Positions 24,110-38,809 of a stretch of DNA of 64,000 nucleotides are shown here, one piece after another (position 1 is the first letter of the stretch; every line of letters begins with the position of its first letter). Origin of the DNA: Lineus longissimus (Eukaryota > Nemertea > Pilidiophora > Heteronemertea > Lineidae); contig NC_088309.1 in NCBI RefSeq assembly GCF_910592395.1, positions 6,386,501 through 6,450,500 on the forward strand, in the 5' to 3' direction. The translations under genes were made by a program, and so were the position numbers. Below the pieces are notes generated by a model that saw only the letters and a list, made by a program, of their open reading frames with translations, made no database searches and was not told the DNA's origin.

Positions 24110-27100
24110 AGATGCGCGCTCACTGATTGCCCCTGCATGCAGTATGCTGGTGTACACACTTTGACATGCTGTACGTAATGAATAGATGCATTTACACCGA
24201 TCCCGTATCCCATCTCAACTAGATGCAAGAAAAAAGTTATGGCCACAATGATTTAAGGTGAAATCCGTTAAATACACAATGGAACCTCAGAGAAGGCTTT
24301 TTCAAAGACGAAGCATGTGCACCACGTTGGCAACCTAGGCCGTACAACACGTTGTGACGAAGCATGTTTGCCACGTGTCTGCTGCGTTGGTTCCTTTCGA
24401 CAATAGCCCAGTGCTCACATCAAATCCTACGACACATGTCACCCTCACACACGTGCTGCATTCAGGAGACGCATGTGTGTTACACAATACAATCCTTCTT
24501 GCTTTCAGTAGATGCATGTTCATTGTCGTTTAACATGCAGTACACATGCGACATTATACTATCGATATTTACAGAGTTTCCTCACAAATAGCGGCTTTAC
24601 ATGCACCCGTTTTCAGGGCGGCGGAAGGGCACATGATCTCACAGAATCATAGTAAATTAACTTGCTCTTGCGTTTTAAGGAGATTATCATGAAAAAGCCA
24701 CCGAATAGTGAGTCCATAATCCGTGAACCTTTCCCGACCTCGTACTGTATGAAGACAGACGATATTGGTTAAGATTATCAGTTCGCATATTTCAATACCA
24801 TCTGTAGTCTTGAGTAGCTTGCATAATAAAGCCGACCTACAAGAACAATGAAGTTCATTGTAACTCAAGACAGCATATGACACACTAGGAAACCACACCT
24901 GTACATTGAATGTTCATTTGTCATTGTTTGATGCTTTATATGGTGACGTATATTAATAGATGTCGATTTCATATACTTAAAGTGAGCCTATCATAGAAAC
25001 ATAGGCAACATGTTTCTATTAATTGATTCATATCCCAATGGCTGTATCAAGTGAGTCATAGGCGCCGTGACTTTGCATATTAAGATGAGACGAAGTTTGT
25101 TCGGACACCACGTTCTGATTCTTCGGTGTAGTTGAGTTTCGCCCATATAAAAAGTCTCGGTCAGCAACATTGGGGAAATGTGTGGTATAGCCTACGGAGT
25201 GGAACAAGCTAAAGCTGTTACCATGAAACACAAGCAGTAACTTGATTGGGCCTACTGGCCTTGCAAGGAGATCAATAAAAGTCATTGCATATAATGCTTT
25301 ATGATACGAATGATTTAAAACATGCACCATGCTTTTCAAGCAAGCAGAGTAGGAAAATATGACGAGACGCTGTAAATGACGCAAACGGAAGTTGGTCAAA
25401 GGTTATAAAGCACCTGGCGAATATTAATTGCAGCCTTGAAAATTATTTTCAAACCCCATGTGAGAAAGAAAAAAAATCAAATTCTTCAAAGGACACTGTT
25501 TTCTTTGAGCATGCACGTACCGACAAAGGTAAGCGTATTACTAAGCTGATCCATCATATCATGATATTCTCAGGATGTGTCTTCTAGAAGCGAATGCCAC
25601 AGGCCGCATTTCTTTTATCTGTTCTATTCCCCTAGAAGCCATGTTAACAACAGTTTGCTGATAAAGGAGATGCATATCAAAAGAAATTTATGACAATGAG
25701 AGGCTTTAACCTTGTTCTTCCCATCTACATGTATCTATGGTAACGCTCGCCTGGCACTAATTGTGGGCTCTTACCATATTGTCAGCGAGCGTTCTTAGAT
25801 AATTTTCAGCAGCCAGTGTTAACATTTCGATAACGGGGCATGATCTTTCATATCGATGTTCTTACCACTAAGCGTTATTGAGATTGATGAGGGCAAGGGT
25901 AAACTTTTGTAAACATTGAGAGACAGTTGCATATCAGGTAAGATCGCCACAGTCACATATACGATGGGCAATATGTGACAGCAACCGAGTATAGTAGAAG
26001 ACAAGGCTGCATTTTTCCATGTAGTACCGGTGATTGGAATCTTGAATTTATGTTTTCGTGTTATCATACGGCCGTTGTCTTGTCAAAATATATTACTTCA
26101 CTCACCCATTAGCCAATTTTGAAATCAGCCCATCATTATCAAAAAAGGAAGTTGATTCAGAGAGTGCATTATCACGTGCAGTGCTTCGTAGTAAGCCAGT
26201 ATATCTTTGAGACGCTTTGGTGTTGCATATTCTGAGGAGCAAATCTTAAGGATGATGTGTCATTCTCTATCAAGGTAGGTTCATCCTTCTCGTGACAGGT
26301 CACGCTATCCAGCGATAAAGATGTTGTTACGGGAAAGCTTAGGGAGAAAATACCATTAATAAGAATTTCCCGTGGTACCTGGTACACACATTGTATTGGC
26401 ATAGTTTAAGGCCAGCCACCGCCAGCTAACTCCTCTGCCCTGGATGTGGACCATGAGGACGGATGAGAAAGGTCTTTAGGTATGTCTTGTTTTGAAAATA
26501 AAATAATGTGTGTGACACACCCACATGCATGTAACCTCTATATATAACGAGAAAATCATGCCATTGCTATACAAGTAACATTGATAATGCGAAGACAGCG
26601 TTAAGGCATTGCCTACGGAATGTACTCCATCCATGATGACCTGAAATAACACACACAAAATGGCACCATGCATGTTATTTTCAAGCCTACATGTACTTTA
26701 TATGAAAAATCTCCAGCTGAGAGATATTTCGGTGTCAGCAGCTATCTCAGAGAGAATACCAAAATTATGAATTATGAATTACCCTCTCACGGAGAAATAA
26801 ATAACAGTACTGACTAGCAATTTGTAGCAAATATGTTGTGAGAGAAAGCTTATGTGCTCGTTTAGGAAATTATCGTGTAAGTTGTTCTTGACGTACAGGC
26901 GTAAAGTTGTGGTATACGGTTTCTGAAGGGAGGGATTTATGAGAGGGATGTTCGTGCGGTGAATATGAGCTCTACTGTAGAACCATCCCACCAAGTAAAA
27001 CGGGCCATAACCAGCCGTATTGTGCTGGTGTTTTAGGGGTTTTTTCAGCCAACACAAATATGCAACCCTTATAGGTTTTTTTAGTACGACAAACCCCAAG

Positions 27101-29068
27101 GTTTTTGAGATTGTCATTGTGAAAGAGCTCTAAAGGTTTTCCCTTTCCTTAAAAGCTCTGCGAGGAGCATATTTGTGTAAGGCGAAAAAACATTTTAAAG
27201 GATTTTAAAAGCTCAAGATCCTTCATTTCTAAGAGTGTAGTGCCCAGTGTTGTATATACGCCAAGAGTAGCAAAATTAGCAATTCCTAGAGGCTGTGCAG
27301 TAGAATGAGTTAACTGTGTCAACATCTCATGAGACGAAGCCGAATGGGAAAGACTCCTTATTTCCGCTAAGGAGAAGTAGAGATGCGTTCGTTTGTCGCA
27401 TCAGTATTGCTCCTTGATGGATGGGGTGAAGTGGGCAAACATTGAGGGAAATCCCGACGAGTGAATGCTGAAACATATTGATCACTAATAGCTTGGGTCT
27501 GATGGTTAGTGGCACTCTATTCATTGCTAAATGTTACCGGATTTGTGGTGTTCGTTGCTTTATTTACAATTGCTGCTTTGGGATCCATATTCAAGTGGTG
27601 AAATTCGAAGAAATCCTGGAGATTATCGAATTGCTTGGTATTTTGTTGAGATATAATCAACTGTTGAAGAACTATGCCAGATCCGCAACTAAATGAAGCA
27701 GTACAGTGTACAGTACAGCTTGATTCATGGTTGATTAACGCATTTGCTGGAAAATAATCCCGCTTTAAATTCTGTCAAATAGAATTTAACTATCTTCTCA
27801 ACCAAACCACATCTTCATCTTACCGTACACGAGAGGAAACGCCATCTAAGTCACATAAACTCACCTGAAAAGATAAAGAAAAAAGAAGTTAAGATTTTGT
27901 CAGAACAGTTACAAAACTTACACTGTAAGAGTTTCCAATAAAGTTGTGATTAAAAAATGTACCATTAGCCCTGCAGAAAATAATGCTCTTGGCGTATGCA
28001 CTCGATAAACCTTCAAAGAAACTACAGAATGTTAGCTTTTAGGCCAGTTGCGGTAATGGCGAGCAGATAGCACTTCTGAGGCTGCCTTCGAGGCATAACT
28101 GCAGAGTTATCAGTGGCTGTTAGAAAGTTGCCCCTTTCTTTCGACAGCTGCTCTACATTCACGTAAGATTCCACTGCATTGCCACTACGAACGACCTGGG
28201 GCCTTTCCTGCCCCTAAAACGGTACTTCGTCAGTGCAAAACTCTAAACCTGTGGCTTTTCCTTCGGGCTCTTTGGTAGCTGAATGAGTAAATTGCAATGT
28301 CGCCTGGGGATATTCGCCCCGTGGGCACTTTATAGAACGTCAGTTTCATGAAGAACGAAACATATCAATTGAAGGATGAATCAGTCAACTCAACCACTCC
28401 AGCATCTACAGTTCAGGGGGTTTCGCATGCTCTGGCGCATTAATTGTTTTGAGATGATCGGTCTTTGATCGGAAAATTGACATTTCTTAATCCGTCAAAA
28501 TGAAAATCTTGAAATTGGTTCCTGTATAGAATCTGTTCTAATCGCAAGAATAATGCGGCGCAAAGAGTTAGCGCTTAACAGTTCTTACAGTTAAACTGGG
28601 AAATTGCGTCGTGTCCTATTTTCAGTCAGTGAAAACGAACATCAATGATGGCGATTTATTTTTTTTATCTTTCTCACCACACAGGCCAAATGGCGGCTAA
28701 ACCATTCCCTGACATCCATAAAACCATATGTTGTGGATATAAATGTGTCTTCTACCACTTCATTTTAAGGCATTATCGCATTTACGAGCCACAAATTCCA
28801 TCAGCGGCTATAACACCTGAGAATGAGACCTACTGGGAAACATTCCAAGTTGATGGCTGTATTCGACGGTGAAAATTGCGCGTGGAACGAGGACAATTAA
28901 GTACTATTCTGCATATGGTTTTATCAAGGATGATCCGAAAAAAAAGGATAGACCTCAAAATTTACTCATTGTACGTCAGTTGTAATGGTTGTTGGTTATA
29001 CTATATCGCAAGCGTTCTACCATGGGCTCGTTTCTCTGTTAAATGAGGGTTTAACTGAAGGAGATAAA
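24110..29068. other. Intronic DNA, nothing recognised
   Basis: The longest ORFs (25028-25399 and 26779-27117, minus strand) show no recognisable domain and have no splice or start context that supports them. GGTTTTTTTAG occurs at 27074. Confidence 0.45.
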
Positions 29069-29112
29069 CGCTTAGTTCGTTACTTAAATTGTTTTGAACA
29101 ACCATGCCCGAT
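29069..29112. mobile_element. Foldback family C, single-arm fragment
   Basis: About 43 bp match the right arm of the element at 3722: a TTAGTTCGTTACTTAA block followed by TTTTGAACAACCATGCCC. The other arm is absent or too decayed to see, so this is probably a solo end. Confidence 0.5.
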
Positions 29113-30129
29113 GTATTTAACGAAGCGACAGGGATTCTGACAGGAAACATAGCATATAGTTGGGTGGTCACCTTATTAAAGTAACGACACTTTGTCTTCG
29201 CGAACATTGCCAAAACTACTTGAGGCAGAAGACGACTAGCTCAACATTGACAAGTATGACGGTATAGGTCTTTGTCAATTCATAAACGTTGTCAACGAAC
29301 AGCGCATTTTGTCCGCACGCTGCGTGAAACACTGAAATGTGGATATGACATTGGCAAGAGTGTGTTGGTGTCTTTGTAACTCGTTAAATAGTCAGAACAC
29401 AACATTGGTCGTCACCATCTCTATTATTACTTCACTGAAGTACACAACGTTTGAAGAAAATCACTGCAACACTAATACGATGGAAACTTCCGCCTTATTT
29501 GAAGCTCTTTACCCATCAATTTCGCAAGTACCATCAAATCCGGTAGCTGTCTATTCAATATATAGAATATTAAAACGAATGACATACCCGTCTTTGATCA
29601 TGACACATTGAAAGTGACAAGGGACCACTTAATGTCCAGAAGCGGAGAGCAGATCAGCTTCTGGAATCGATAGAATGCACATTGGCGGTAGGACGGGTCT
29701 TTAAGCATCCACATGATTAAATGCCTCGTATTCCGTGGGGGGCATATGACAGTTTCCATCTAAATAATGCAAGTCTGTACATTTCCGGAGACAGATCCAA
29801 GTTCTCGTTGTATGTCTCCAAAAACCTAAAGTTCGAGGAGCGCGCCGATTTACGCGAAAAAGAAAATGAATGTTTTCTCCTCGGGCAGATAGGGTATCAG
29901 GATCCTTATTGGCGAGGTTGATTTTTATTAGGATATGCCATCACATCTCTGTCACAAAAATGAAATCTCCTAGTGACAGTCAGCGACATGTATCGTCCGT
30001 AGTTTTGCTGGTATCAAGTGACCTCCACCGACATCGCATCCTTATCGACGCCTCGCGTGCTCAATTTGTAAGGCAAGCCTCTCGTGCCTCCATTTATTTC
30101 CTCCTCGTCACGCATTGTCACCCATTTTA

Positions 30130-30579
30130 CAAGATCAATGCCATTGATGTAGTATTGATATCGCTAATAGGTCACCGTGTTTACCTTTCAATGATACGAT
30201 GATCAGGTTGATCAATGGGGAATAGATATCATAGCTTTCTGATGCAGTCATGTGAATGGTTTTGGGTGTCTAAATGTTAGCAGGTTATATTAGTATTTAG
30301 TTGTTTTATATCGCATTAAAGATAAACAAATCCTCATTGTATACTGTACACCTGTTTGCCCTGTTTCCGCAGTGACACTCATTTCCTTCAGTAACACTGA
30401 CAAAATCAATAGCATTGATGCAGAATTGATGTCTCCAATATGTCACCGTGTTTACTTCAATCGAGGTAAATCAGTGATAGGCCGATCATGTTTTGATCAA
30501 TGGGTATCTAATAGATATCTGATGCAGTCATCAGATTACCGCTGCGGTAAAGGTGAATGGCGTAGGGTGTCTAACGATA
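30130..30579 (+). repeat. Diverged direct duplication, period about 270 bp
   Basis: The segment from 30130 to about 30280 recurs at 30401-30579. Shared blocks in order are ATCAATGCCATTGATG/ATCAATAGCATTGATG, TCACCGTGTTTAC, GATCAATGGG, ATAGATATC, TGATGCAGTCAT, GTGAATGG and GGGTGTCTAA. Copy 2 carries a small insertion. Confidence 0.8.
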
Positions 30580-31667
30580 ATAGCATGCTGCTGCTCATAT
30601 TACTCCCTTTTTTACCAGGCAGCAAAAAAATGGGTGTATGGCGTAATATGGCGTAAAAAGAGGGTGGTAAAATACGGACGGTGAAGTGCAGGTCAACTCC
30701 TGGTGGATTTCTGAATATACTGCCTCCGTCGATGGAATATTATAGCAGGGAACTAGGTATTATTAGTACGTCATTGTCTGACATGGTTGGAGGGCAGTGG
30801 GGTGACAGTCACCATGGTGAGCTGGTTACCTATGTAATCGGCCCTAAAGCACGTTTGCTGATAGTTAAAATTCGCTTTCATCGCTTTAACCAGTGATGAT
30901 TCAACTTTGCTCGAATCACCAATGATTGGAGGATAATGTAAAAGCAGATCTCACAACCAATGCTTGTTGACCTCAGGTATGACTTGGATCTACATGCACC
31001 TGAACAGATAGATCTATCCATCACTTTCACCATGAGTACAATTTGTTGCATTATGTGCCAGCACGATGTAAGCTTTCGTGGAGGGGCGGCATTCTCCCTT
31101 GAATACATGTACTTACACAGCTTCATCTGCTCCCCGTTCCAGCTGTTTTAAATACAATGCCATTTTATGCTATCAGTATATACATGTTTTTGCAAACACC
31201 GTGCAAGAGAGTCGAAAACAAATTCTGAAGACACAGTGTAAGATTATATGTTCATTAAACAATAGTCTACATCCGAAGAATAATAAGATATTGCGAGCTA
31301 AAGTGCACCTTGCACGCCAGACAAGTGCTCTCCACGCAACATGTGTTAACTGATATAACAAAGAACTTCATCTTTCTAGTTCCTATTTTAGTTTCGCTAC
31401 AGCATCCAGTTACGCTTATCCATCTGGATGACAGATCGCTTTGAATAAAGGTAAAGCAGTATAAATAAGATAACATTTCTTCTTCTCAATAGCCTATTAG
31501 TTGAGTTGTACTTAATTTCAAATCATCAAAGAGTAACGAACAAATTGCTATTCACGATACGCAAGATACACATATGACCAGAAACCTACTGCATGGTCGT
31601 TCTTATGTTTGACACGACTATCATGTCTTGAGGAACCGGTGTTCCAATGAGCCAATTATATTCACCC

Positions 31668-31741
31668 CTCGCCCTGGTAGGGTTTGAGGTCGATGGATCA
31701 ACGTAGCAAGTTGACGTTTTGGTCCATTACACTATATATTT
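31668..31741 (-). mobile_element. tRNA-derived SINE remnant
   Basis: Read on the minus strand, an A-box-like TAGTGTAATGGACC is followed about 30 bp later by CGACCTCAAACCCTACCAGG, which resembles a T arm and B box. The cloverleaf is degenerate and there is no clean acceptor stem, so this is more likely a SINE head than a working tRNA gene. Confidence 0.4.
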
Positions 31742-31744
31742 GGC

Positions 31745-34700
31745 GCTCATGGATGGATGGTACAACCTGTATTGATAAAACAGGTTAACTGGCGAAAGAA
31801 GGCATAAAGCAAGAAGGCACCTAACAAACCCATGTCTTCTTTGGCACAATTTCCTCGGCAGCTTAGACAATTATGCAGTTCGATAAAACTCTATCTCGCT
31901 GGAGAAAGTTAATACTGATTATCAGGAAACGCATGTGTGTTGCACAAATTTTTCTCCTCTTCATCAATAAACCATTTTCTGCCTGATGAGTAGCGTTTAT
32001 CGTTAATGAAAGTGAATAAAGAATATTCAAGAAAAAAGACATAGGGTGAGCAATGACCGCCATCACGCAAGCACCCCATTGCTCAGCTCAATTGTGAATG
32101 CGATGCCACAATAAAAACGTCTCCTCTCTTCTCACCCCATTTACAAATCTGTCCTTGCCGCTGGAACCACAGCCAGTTTCTCCAATAAGATACCGAAATA
32201 CATTCGTTACAGGGCAGAGAAAAATTTTAAGAAAGAAATGTTCCTTCCGACGGTCGATATTGCGACTGAGTTTGAAGTAGCCCTGAGTGGCATGAAGATG
32301 TAGAAATATACCAAGACATTAAAACTCTACAGAGAGAACACATGGCCGGCATAAAATAAAGTACATTGAGATGTACAAGAGTGACGACTGGCGACAATTA
32401 GACTTGCCGTCCCTTAAAGATGCCCACATAGAGCAACGTGCTTACCAACTTTAGTTTGGACTGAATGCTGGTAATTTTATAAGTGCTGCTCGGCTAGTGT
32501 GTTTGAAAAGATGTGGTTGAAAGCATAGGTGGACGCCAAAACGAATAGGCAGATAGTTTTATTTTAAACCATCGACTCTAAGGTCAATGATGAAAAAAAC
32601 TAGCATCAAGCATCCACCAAGTGACAATTTATTGCTTATAAAGTTTCCAACCGAGCATGCCGATTTCAAGAGAAATCATGGGGCGGCGCTTTCACTCTTG
32701 GGAAAAGGGATGGCAGTCAAATACAGACGTGACAACCTATACGAGATAGTCTTTCACGAAAATCATTCGTTTACTTCGCTATGCTGCAAATAAACCACGC
32801 CGTCATTTGATTTCCAAAAGTCCAGGCTTTTTTTAGAAACGGCAGCGAATACGATATCCGACACCTCTTTTATTACTTCTCCAAACATGCGCAATTACGA
32901 CACAAAAAAATGGGCAATATCGATCTGTCACTTCAGAAAACATATCATCTACTTCAAAATCAAATGTAAATGCGATTAGCTTTTGAATAATGTATAGGTC
33001 AGTTTCTAAACGAATGGTGAAAGCTAAATATCAGATTTCTGCATTCAGAGGGGTGCAGCAGCGACATGAAAGCCGGAATCGTGCAAATGGTGTCACATCA
33101 GCAAAAGGTAACTTTCCTTCTATTTCCAAAGCAGAAGAGTTCTGATGATATCACAGGGACACCCACTGCAAACTTATCAGATGTCAGCGGTTATCGTTTT
33201 CTATACTTTTAAAAGAAGATTCTCGCTTTTATTGCACTCGTGGTCTTACAAAAATACAACTTGTGGGCTTACAATTCAGACGATGATGAGTCGTCCAACC
33301 GCAGTAAACAGGCAGGTTTGGCAAGCCGTGCGTAAAGCTCTGACGCAGGACGAAATATGTATATTAATTCAATTTATCTAAAGGTTGCTTTGAAATTTCC
33401 TGATTCTGTATAAAACGACGTGCAAACGATGATTAACAACTGCCGCCTAAGCTAATTAGCGCAGGACCTAATGGCACCACAGACCTCCGTATGGATGGCG
33501 AAACCTGCCCGATATCAAGGGCAGAATTTTTCCACAAGGCGAATTAGGCGACTTCGAATGTGACAGTAAAATATGAGAGTTAAAATGAGGCATTACTACA
33601 TCAAACGGTTGAGTAAGCCGCGTTTTCACATGAACGGGTTCTAGCATCGCCTCCATCAGATGACTGCAAGCAGTACTGTGCACATTTGCTTCCTGTCTCG
33701 TGTCATGAGCAATATGGCGGCTGAACTACATAATTGGAATGCGCAATATTGACAGTATCATTCAGGATCGAGAAGAACTGTTCATAAGAGCACTGCTTGA
33801 AGGATCCAGGTTAAATATTCCTCATAAGGTCACGTCAAGACAGAAAGCCAATAATCTGATAGCGGAGGAATGGTAGTCCTCGTCATAAATATAAAGCTAT
33901 CGCAAGACGGTTGACAGTTGTAGTTTGTTAGTTTCCAATACGCATATGATTTGCCACAAACGAAACCCTATTTTTCTTCGTCAAATGAAAGGAGGTATGC
34001 ACACTACTCAATAAGGTTCTACGTAGTAGAAGTTTCTGGTGATGGCTGGCGTCCTTTCCACTATCAAACGCAAGAATGCATATACATTGGAAGTATCGAA
34101 AGTCCGTCGCAGTATAGCATAGCCTTTTAAATTTGAGAGACTGCCTGCTCTATCTTCTCAACAGGAAATTCAAGGGATTGACACCAAACTTGTGGTATTT
34201 AGTTTTCTCACCAAATGCTGCGAGGGTGGAGCTAAACCCCACTTGAGGTCTTTAGTTGCGACTGCCAGAAACCCCACCTACTTTGCAACTACCAGAATCT
34301 TGTGCCTGTCTTCCTATTGCATTTCATGGATAATAGACAAGATGCTTCTTGATGAATTAATTATCGTTCCCATTAGAGGCGTGTAAGGGCATGATCATGA
34401 ATGCAAGCACGGATTACGCTGAACTCACCTGAAGAAAGCTTTCGAAGCTCCTGGGAATAAATGATCATTACTCGAGTTAGCTTTGGATAATGGCAAAATA
34501 ATAGCAATGGTGGTGAGACGTTTGTGCTGAGAAAGCTGGAAGTTGTGTGCTGTAACACCTCGCGTTGGTGTCAATTTGCGTTAACAAAACGTAAAATGAG
34601 CGCAAAATGTAACCACCTTCCTTAACATAACATGGAAGGGGAGGTGCAAGTCAGTGACTCCAGTATGCACTTAGTGACTATAGATGCACATGACGGCAAT

Positions 34701-36280
34701 TCGTAGAGAAATTCGAAGCTCAACAAATTACGCTCAGCTTATTTTGACGACTGTGCTTGAGATGGGGATATCTCTTAAAGGATGACCACGCTAAATGTGC
34801 GCATTATTACTGCGTTCTTCTGCACCATGAAATCATCTCCTCGACTGTACTAACATCTTTCATTAACGATTAACCCAGAACATGGAAAATAGCAGTCTGT
34901 GAAAACTTTTTCGAAGTCACCCGCTCTACATTTCTCGGGTACGCGAGTGCTGCAGTATAAATCTTAACTCTCACGACGTAAAGTGAACGCCCCAGTGCGA
35001 CCCCAATTAAGGCCACATCGCTTTCTACAATAACGATTCGACTGCACTTCGTGTTTATGTAACTACTTGGCAACGAGATTTCTGGGGTAAAAAGTTCATG
35101 CGAACTGCTGTTTATTGAGGAAACATTGCGTGCGACCCGAAAAGCAGCCAAAAAGAACGAGAGACTCATTTGATAAATCGGGGAGACAACATGAATGCTG
35201 TCCTACAAATGTATAAAAGCCAGTTCAGAAGGTCAACTGCATCATCTTTTCTGTTCATAGGAGTGCCTCGCTCTTTGGTGGCTTCAATGAGAGGTTAGGT
35301 GCCCGGGTTAAATGACTCACCGTTTCATGGTTAAGACGATACCAATGGCCATATTGTGATCGGAGGACCTTTGACGGCCGCTTAATTAGGAGAAAGACAA
35401 CACGAATCAGCCAAACTGGGCTACGTTAAATTGTCACAATCGTTAGATAGGGCGAGTAGAGCAGCTGACTGTCTCGTTTCCTCCACATAGTGGATAGAGC
35501 ACTATGTAATCAAAGATGTCACTTTTGAGCAACTTTAGATGGCTAATGAACTGACATGTTCACCTCCAGACGTACGGGTGTGGTTGTTGTGCAGATTTCG
35601 CAACTACATACCTCAGGAAATTTAACTGCAACCAAACGGATAACTCAACCTGAAGCTATAACAGGGTCCTTTGCTATCATGTACGAGGCTTTTCAATGAG
35701 AAAGAATTAAGTTGAGATGTTAAGGTTTAATATATTGACAAGTTCCGCTGTGGTTTCCGCCGCAATACTAGCAGATCAGTATAAATCATTTCATGTGCTT
35801 CGTATAACCGTAAAGTAATCTAAGGTATAACCGACTATATTCCGTTTCGATATCATGACCTGAAATCATTCGATTTTCTCCCTCAGCAGATGCTCTCACC
35901 TGTCATTAACTTCGATGAGAGAGTAGAAACCTTAAGGCTACGCAGGCTATAGACTCGTCTTGACTCATATTTAGCACTGCCTATTTAAGTTCAGTTGGGG
36001 TAAGACAAGGGGGTGTAAATAACAAGGGATCGAATTATGCATTTCTTTTAGATGAAATGTCTGGATCACCGATTAAAAGTTTCGATGTGGAAAATTATTT
36101 GGATTCTGATGTTATGAAGCAGAATTTGATGAGATACATGTATATACATGTACATGTACGTCCTTGCTCAATGAATGAATGTGTCGAGGGCATGACGTAA
36201 TGACCATCGGACAACATGTCGTCGCATATCTTCAATCCTAACTGAACGTCTTGAAAGGCATGGATTGATCATCCCCACAT
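31745..36280. other. Intronic DNA, nothing recognised
   Basis: I saw only short ORFs, without recognisable domains, and scattered ACATGTAC palindromes near 36135. No long repeat was seen. Confidence 0.45.
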
Positions 36281-36282
36281 AA

Positions 36283-36312
36283 GATTATCAAGTGCTGTGC
36301 GGCTTGATAATC
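36283..36312. other. Perfect 10-bp hairpin
   Basis: GATTATCAAG and CTTGATAATC are perfect complements around the 10-nt loop TGCTGTGCGG. It is too small for a transposon and not obviously a pre-miRNA, because the stem does not extend. Confidence 0.7.
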
Positions 36313-38558
36313 GAGAAACTGTCTTAGATCAGAGCTGCTGATAAACTGCTGTACATGCTGCCCACAGTGCATGACATACACTATTGATGCTGCCGGCCAT
36401 TACCTTGATTGAGTTGAACCAATACTTGAGAACAGATAGGTGATGACGAGGCTGATTACTGAACGTTTCACCTGTTCAGCTTCAATGGTTTGTCAGCCTC
36501 TCTGACATTTTGTTCACCTGGTCTCTGTAGTTTACATCGGGCAAATCGTAAATACATGTGTATTGACGATATGGTAGTTCACTGTGCTGAGCGTAAACCA
36601 AGCCGAACTAATGTACCCGTTTTAATGATATTATATAAATGGCAAGATAAAATTATATATGTTCTTGAGGTTTTATCACTGTTTTTTAATGTTACTTTGG
36701 CAAGCATCTTATTTTGATGGAATCGTTGTGATATATGGTTCATCAATGATAGAAATAAAAAGTCAGTGGTTTATCCCATTAATCTGATGTACATGTACAC
36801 ATACATTACTTAAACACACACATGACAACAATTATAGCCATATGAAATATTCATAGTTTCATGTACATGATATATATGAGAAGAAAAACCACGGTCTGAG
36901 TTTATGTATAGTAAATATTGAAACCTGTTGTATGATTACTCTAGCAAAAGCAGCCCCAGCCATGTAGTGCATTGTATATGGGCAATTTATGTAAGTATGA
37001 TTTGCATTGTAATTATGGTTGATGACAAGCTTGCACTGTTTTCATGCTCAAATAACATTATCCTGTCCTAGATATGTTGATAAATGGCAACAGGAGTGGA
37101 CACATCAACAACAATTCAGTTTGTCTGACTACATTTTTCCTTGTAAACAAGTGCAAAAATAATCACAAAATGCTGCTTTATATTCGCTGGACTGTATGTT
37201 TTACAATTTGGGTCAGAACTGGTACAGCACGGCAACCACTACAGGGTGACAGTGCTTAGTTAGAAATCAATAAAAAAAGAAATCATCAAACATTTGTTAA
37301 GTTTGTTTGTACGAAACTTGCGGTTGACTCTCAATCGGAAAAATATGATTCGGTGATAAAAGCAGAATATCGAAAAACGAGCTTGTGCTATAAAAGGGAA
37401 TATCTGTTAGATTAGGATTACAGTTTTCTTGATGTTCTACTAATTTATATCCATTGGCGAGACAACAACATACATTTCAGCCCTCGATGACACGCCTCCG
37501 TGCCTATATATGACAATGCGATCGGATGAACAAAACAATTGAGGAAACCTTGAGATGGCGTTATCATCCATTCCAGGCATGCCAAAGTGATGCCATTCCC
37601 TTGACGTTCCTAAGCTCAGCTATCCTTGATAATCGCAAACTTCGTGATCAAACTAGCAAATTAAGAAAGATGATATGGTATTATCCTTCAGCAAAAAATA
37701 TTACTTAAAAGTCGTTGCCTTTAGTCTTGTTCGCAGCCATATAAGTCATTGTTGCACAGAACGATAAGGGCCTTGACCTTCCTAGCATTTAGCATTCTGA
37801 ACACGGACAGTTTTGAAGCCGATGATTTTTATTGTCATTAGACTGTTCTTATTAGTAGATGGACATATATCATATTGTTGCATCAGGGGAGATTAAGACA
37901 TAATACAATGGTGCTGGGCACTCGAGGGCATATTAATCAATGCAGAGTCCTCCTCAATGATCCGATTTCGTATTTCAGCTCTGTCCACCATTGGTAAATG
38001 AATAACAGATATCAAAATACAAAATAAACTCATAAAGGAAGTTTAATACGTTTTCCCCCAAGCCTGCGGGGGAGTGCCATGTCATCATTGCACTCGATAG
38101 CAATTGAAATGAGACAATAAGGTTTATATTTGTTCTCTCAACAGCTGTGACGGAAGTGATAATATCGGTAATATGATCATGGCTTTTTTATTGGACAGCA
38201 ACTTCCGTGCAATACACATATTCTGCCTGCACTGCACTTGATACTACTTTTTGATTTTTAAGATAATGAATTCAGGATATGGGTAAAACGATTAAGCGGC
38301 TTTATTCTGAAATTTCCATATGATTAAAAAAAATGTATTAATAAATTCATTATTTTGCATTACAACAACAAACTCGTGGCCTAGAAAATTATATTCAGTG
38401 ATCACCTCCAGATGGTACAAGGTGATACAATACAACTCGATCCAGCCGTTGAACTGTAAGTAGAATAAATGACCCGTTTATAAATGCATTTTAAAGTACC
38501 TCAATGGCAACATATCATAAACGTATGGCTTCAGTTCTTGCCCGGTATGCGTGTGAAA

Positions 38559-38803
38559 AGCTGATAATGATGTATTATTGCAAGCCAATATTTCTGCAGT
38601 ATAGGTTCGTTCATTTTAAGCTGTTAATATGGCCACCTATAGATAAGACCCTGTTGTTTCAAAATCTAGTTCGAAGAAGAAAGATGAATAGCTAATGACA
38701 TTACCTGTTGTGGGTCAATTTTCCTTAGCTCCGAAGTTGATAAATAGCTGATAATGCGATTGTAAGCCAATATATCTTACGATAGGCTTTTTCATTTTCA
38801 GCC
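38559..38803 (+). repeat. Two-copy direct repeat, about 60 bp each
   Basis: Copies at 38559-38622 and 38746-38803 share AGCTGATAATG, AAGCCAATAT, ATAGG and TTCATTTT-AGC in the same order. Confidence 0.7.
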
Positions 38804-38809
38804 TCTCAT

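Noticed and set aside
31668-31741. Functional tRNA gene
   Set aside because: The B-box-like sequence is present but stems are poorly paired and no acceptor stem closes. A SINE remnant fits better.
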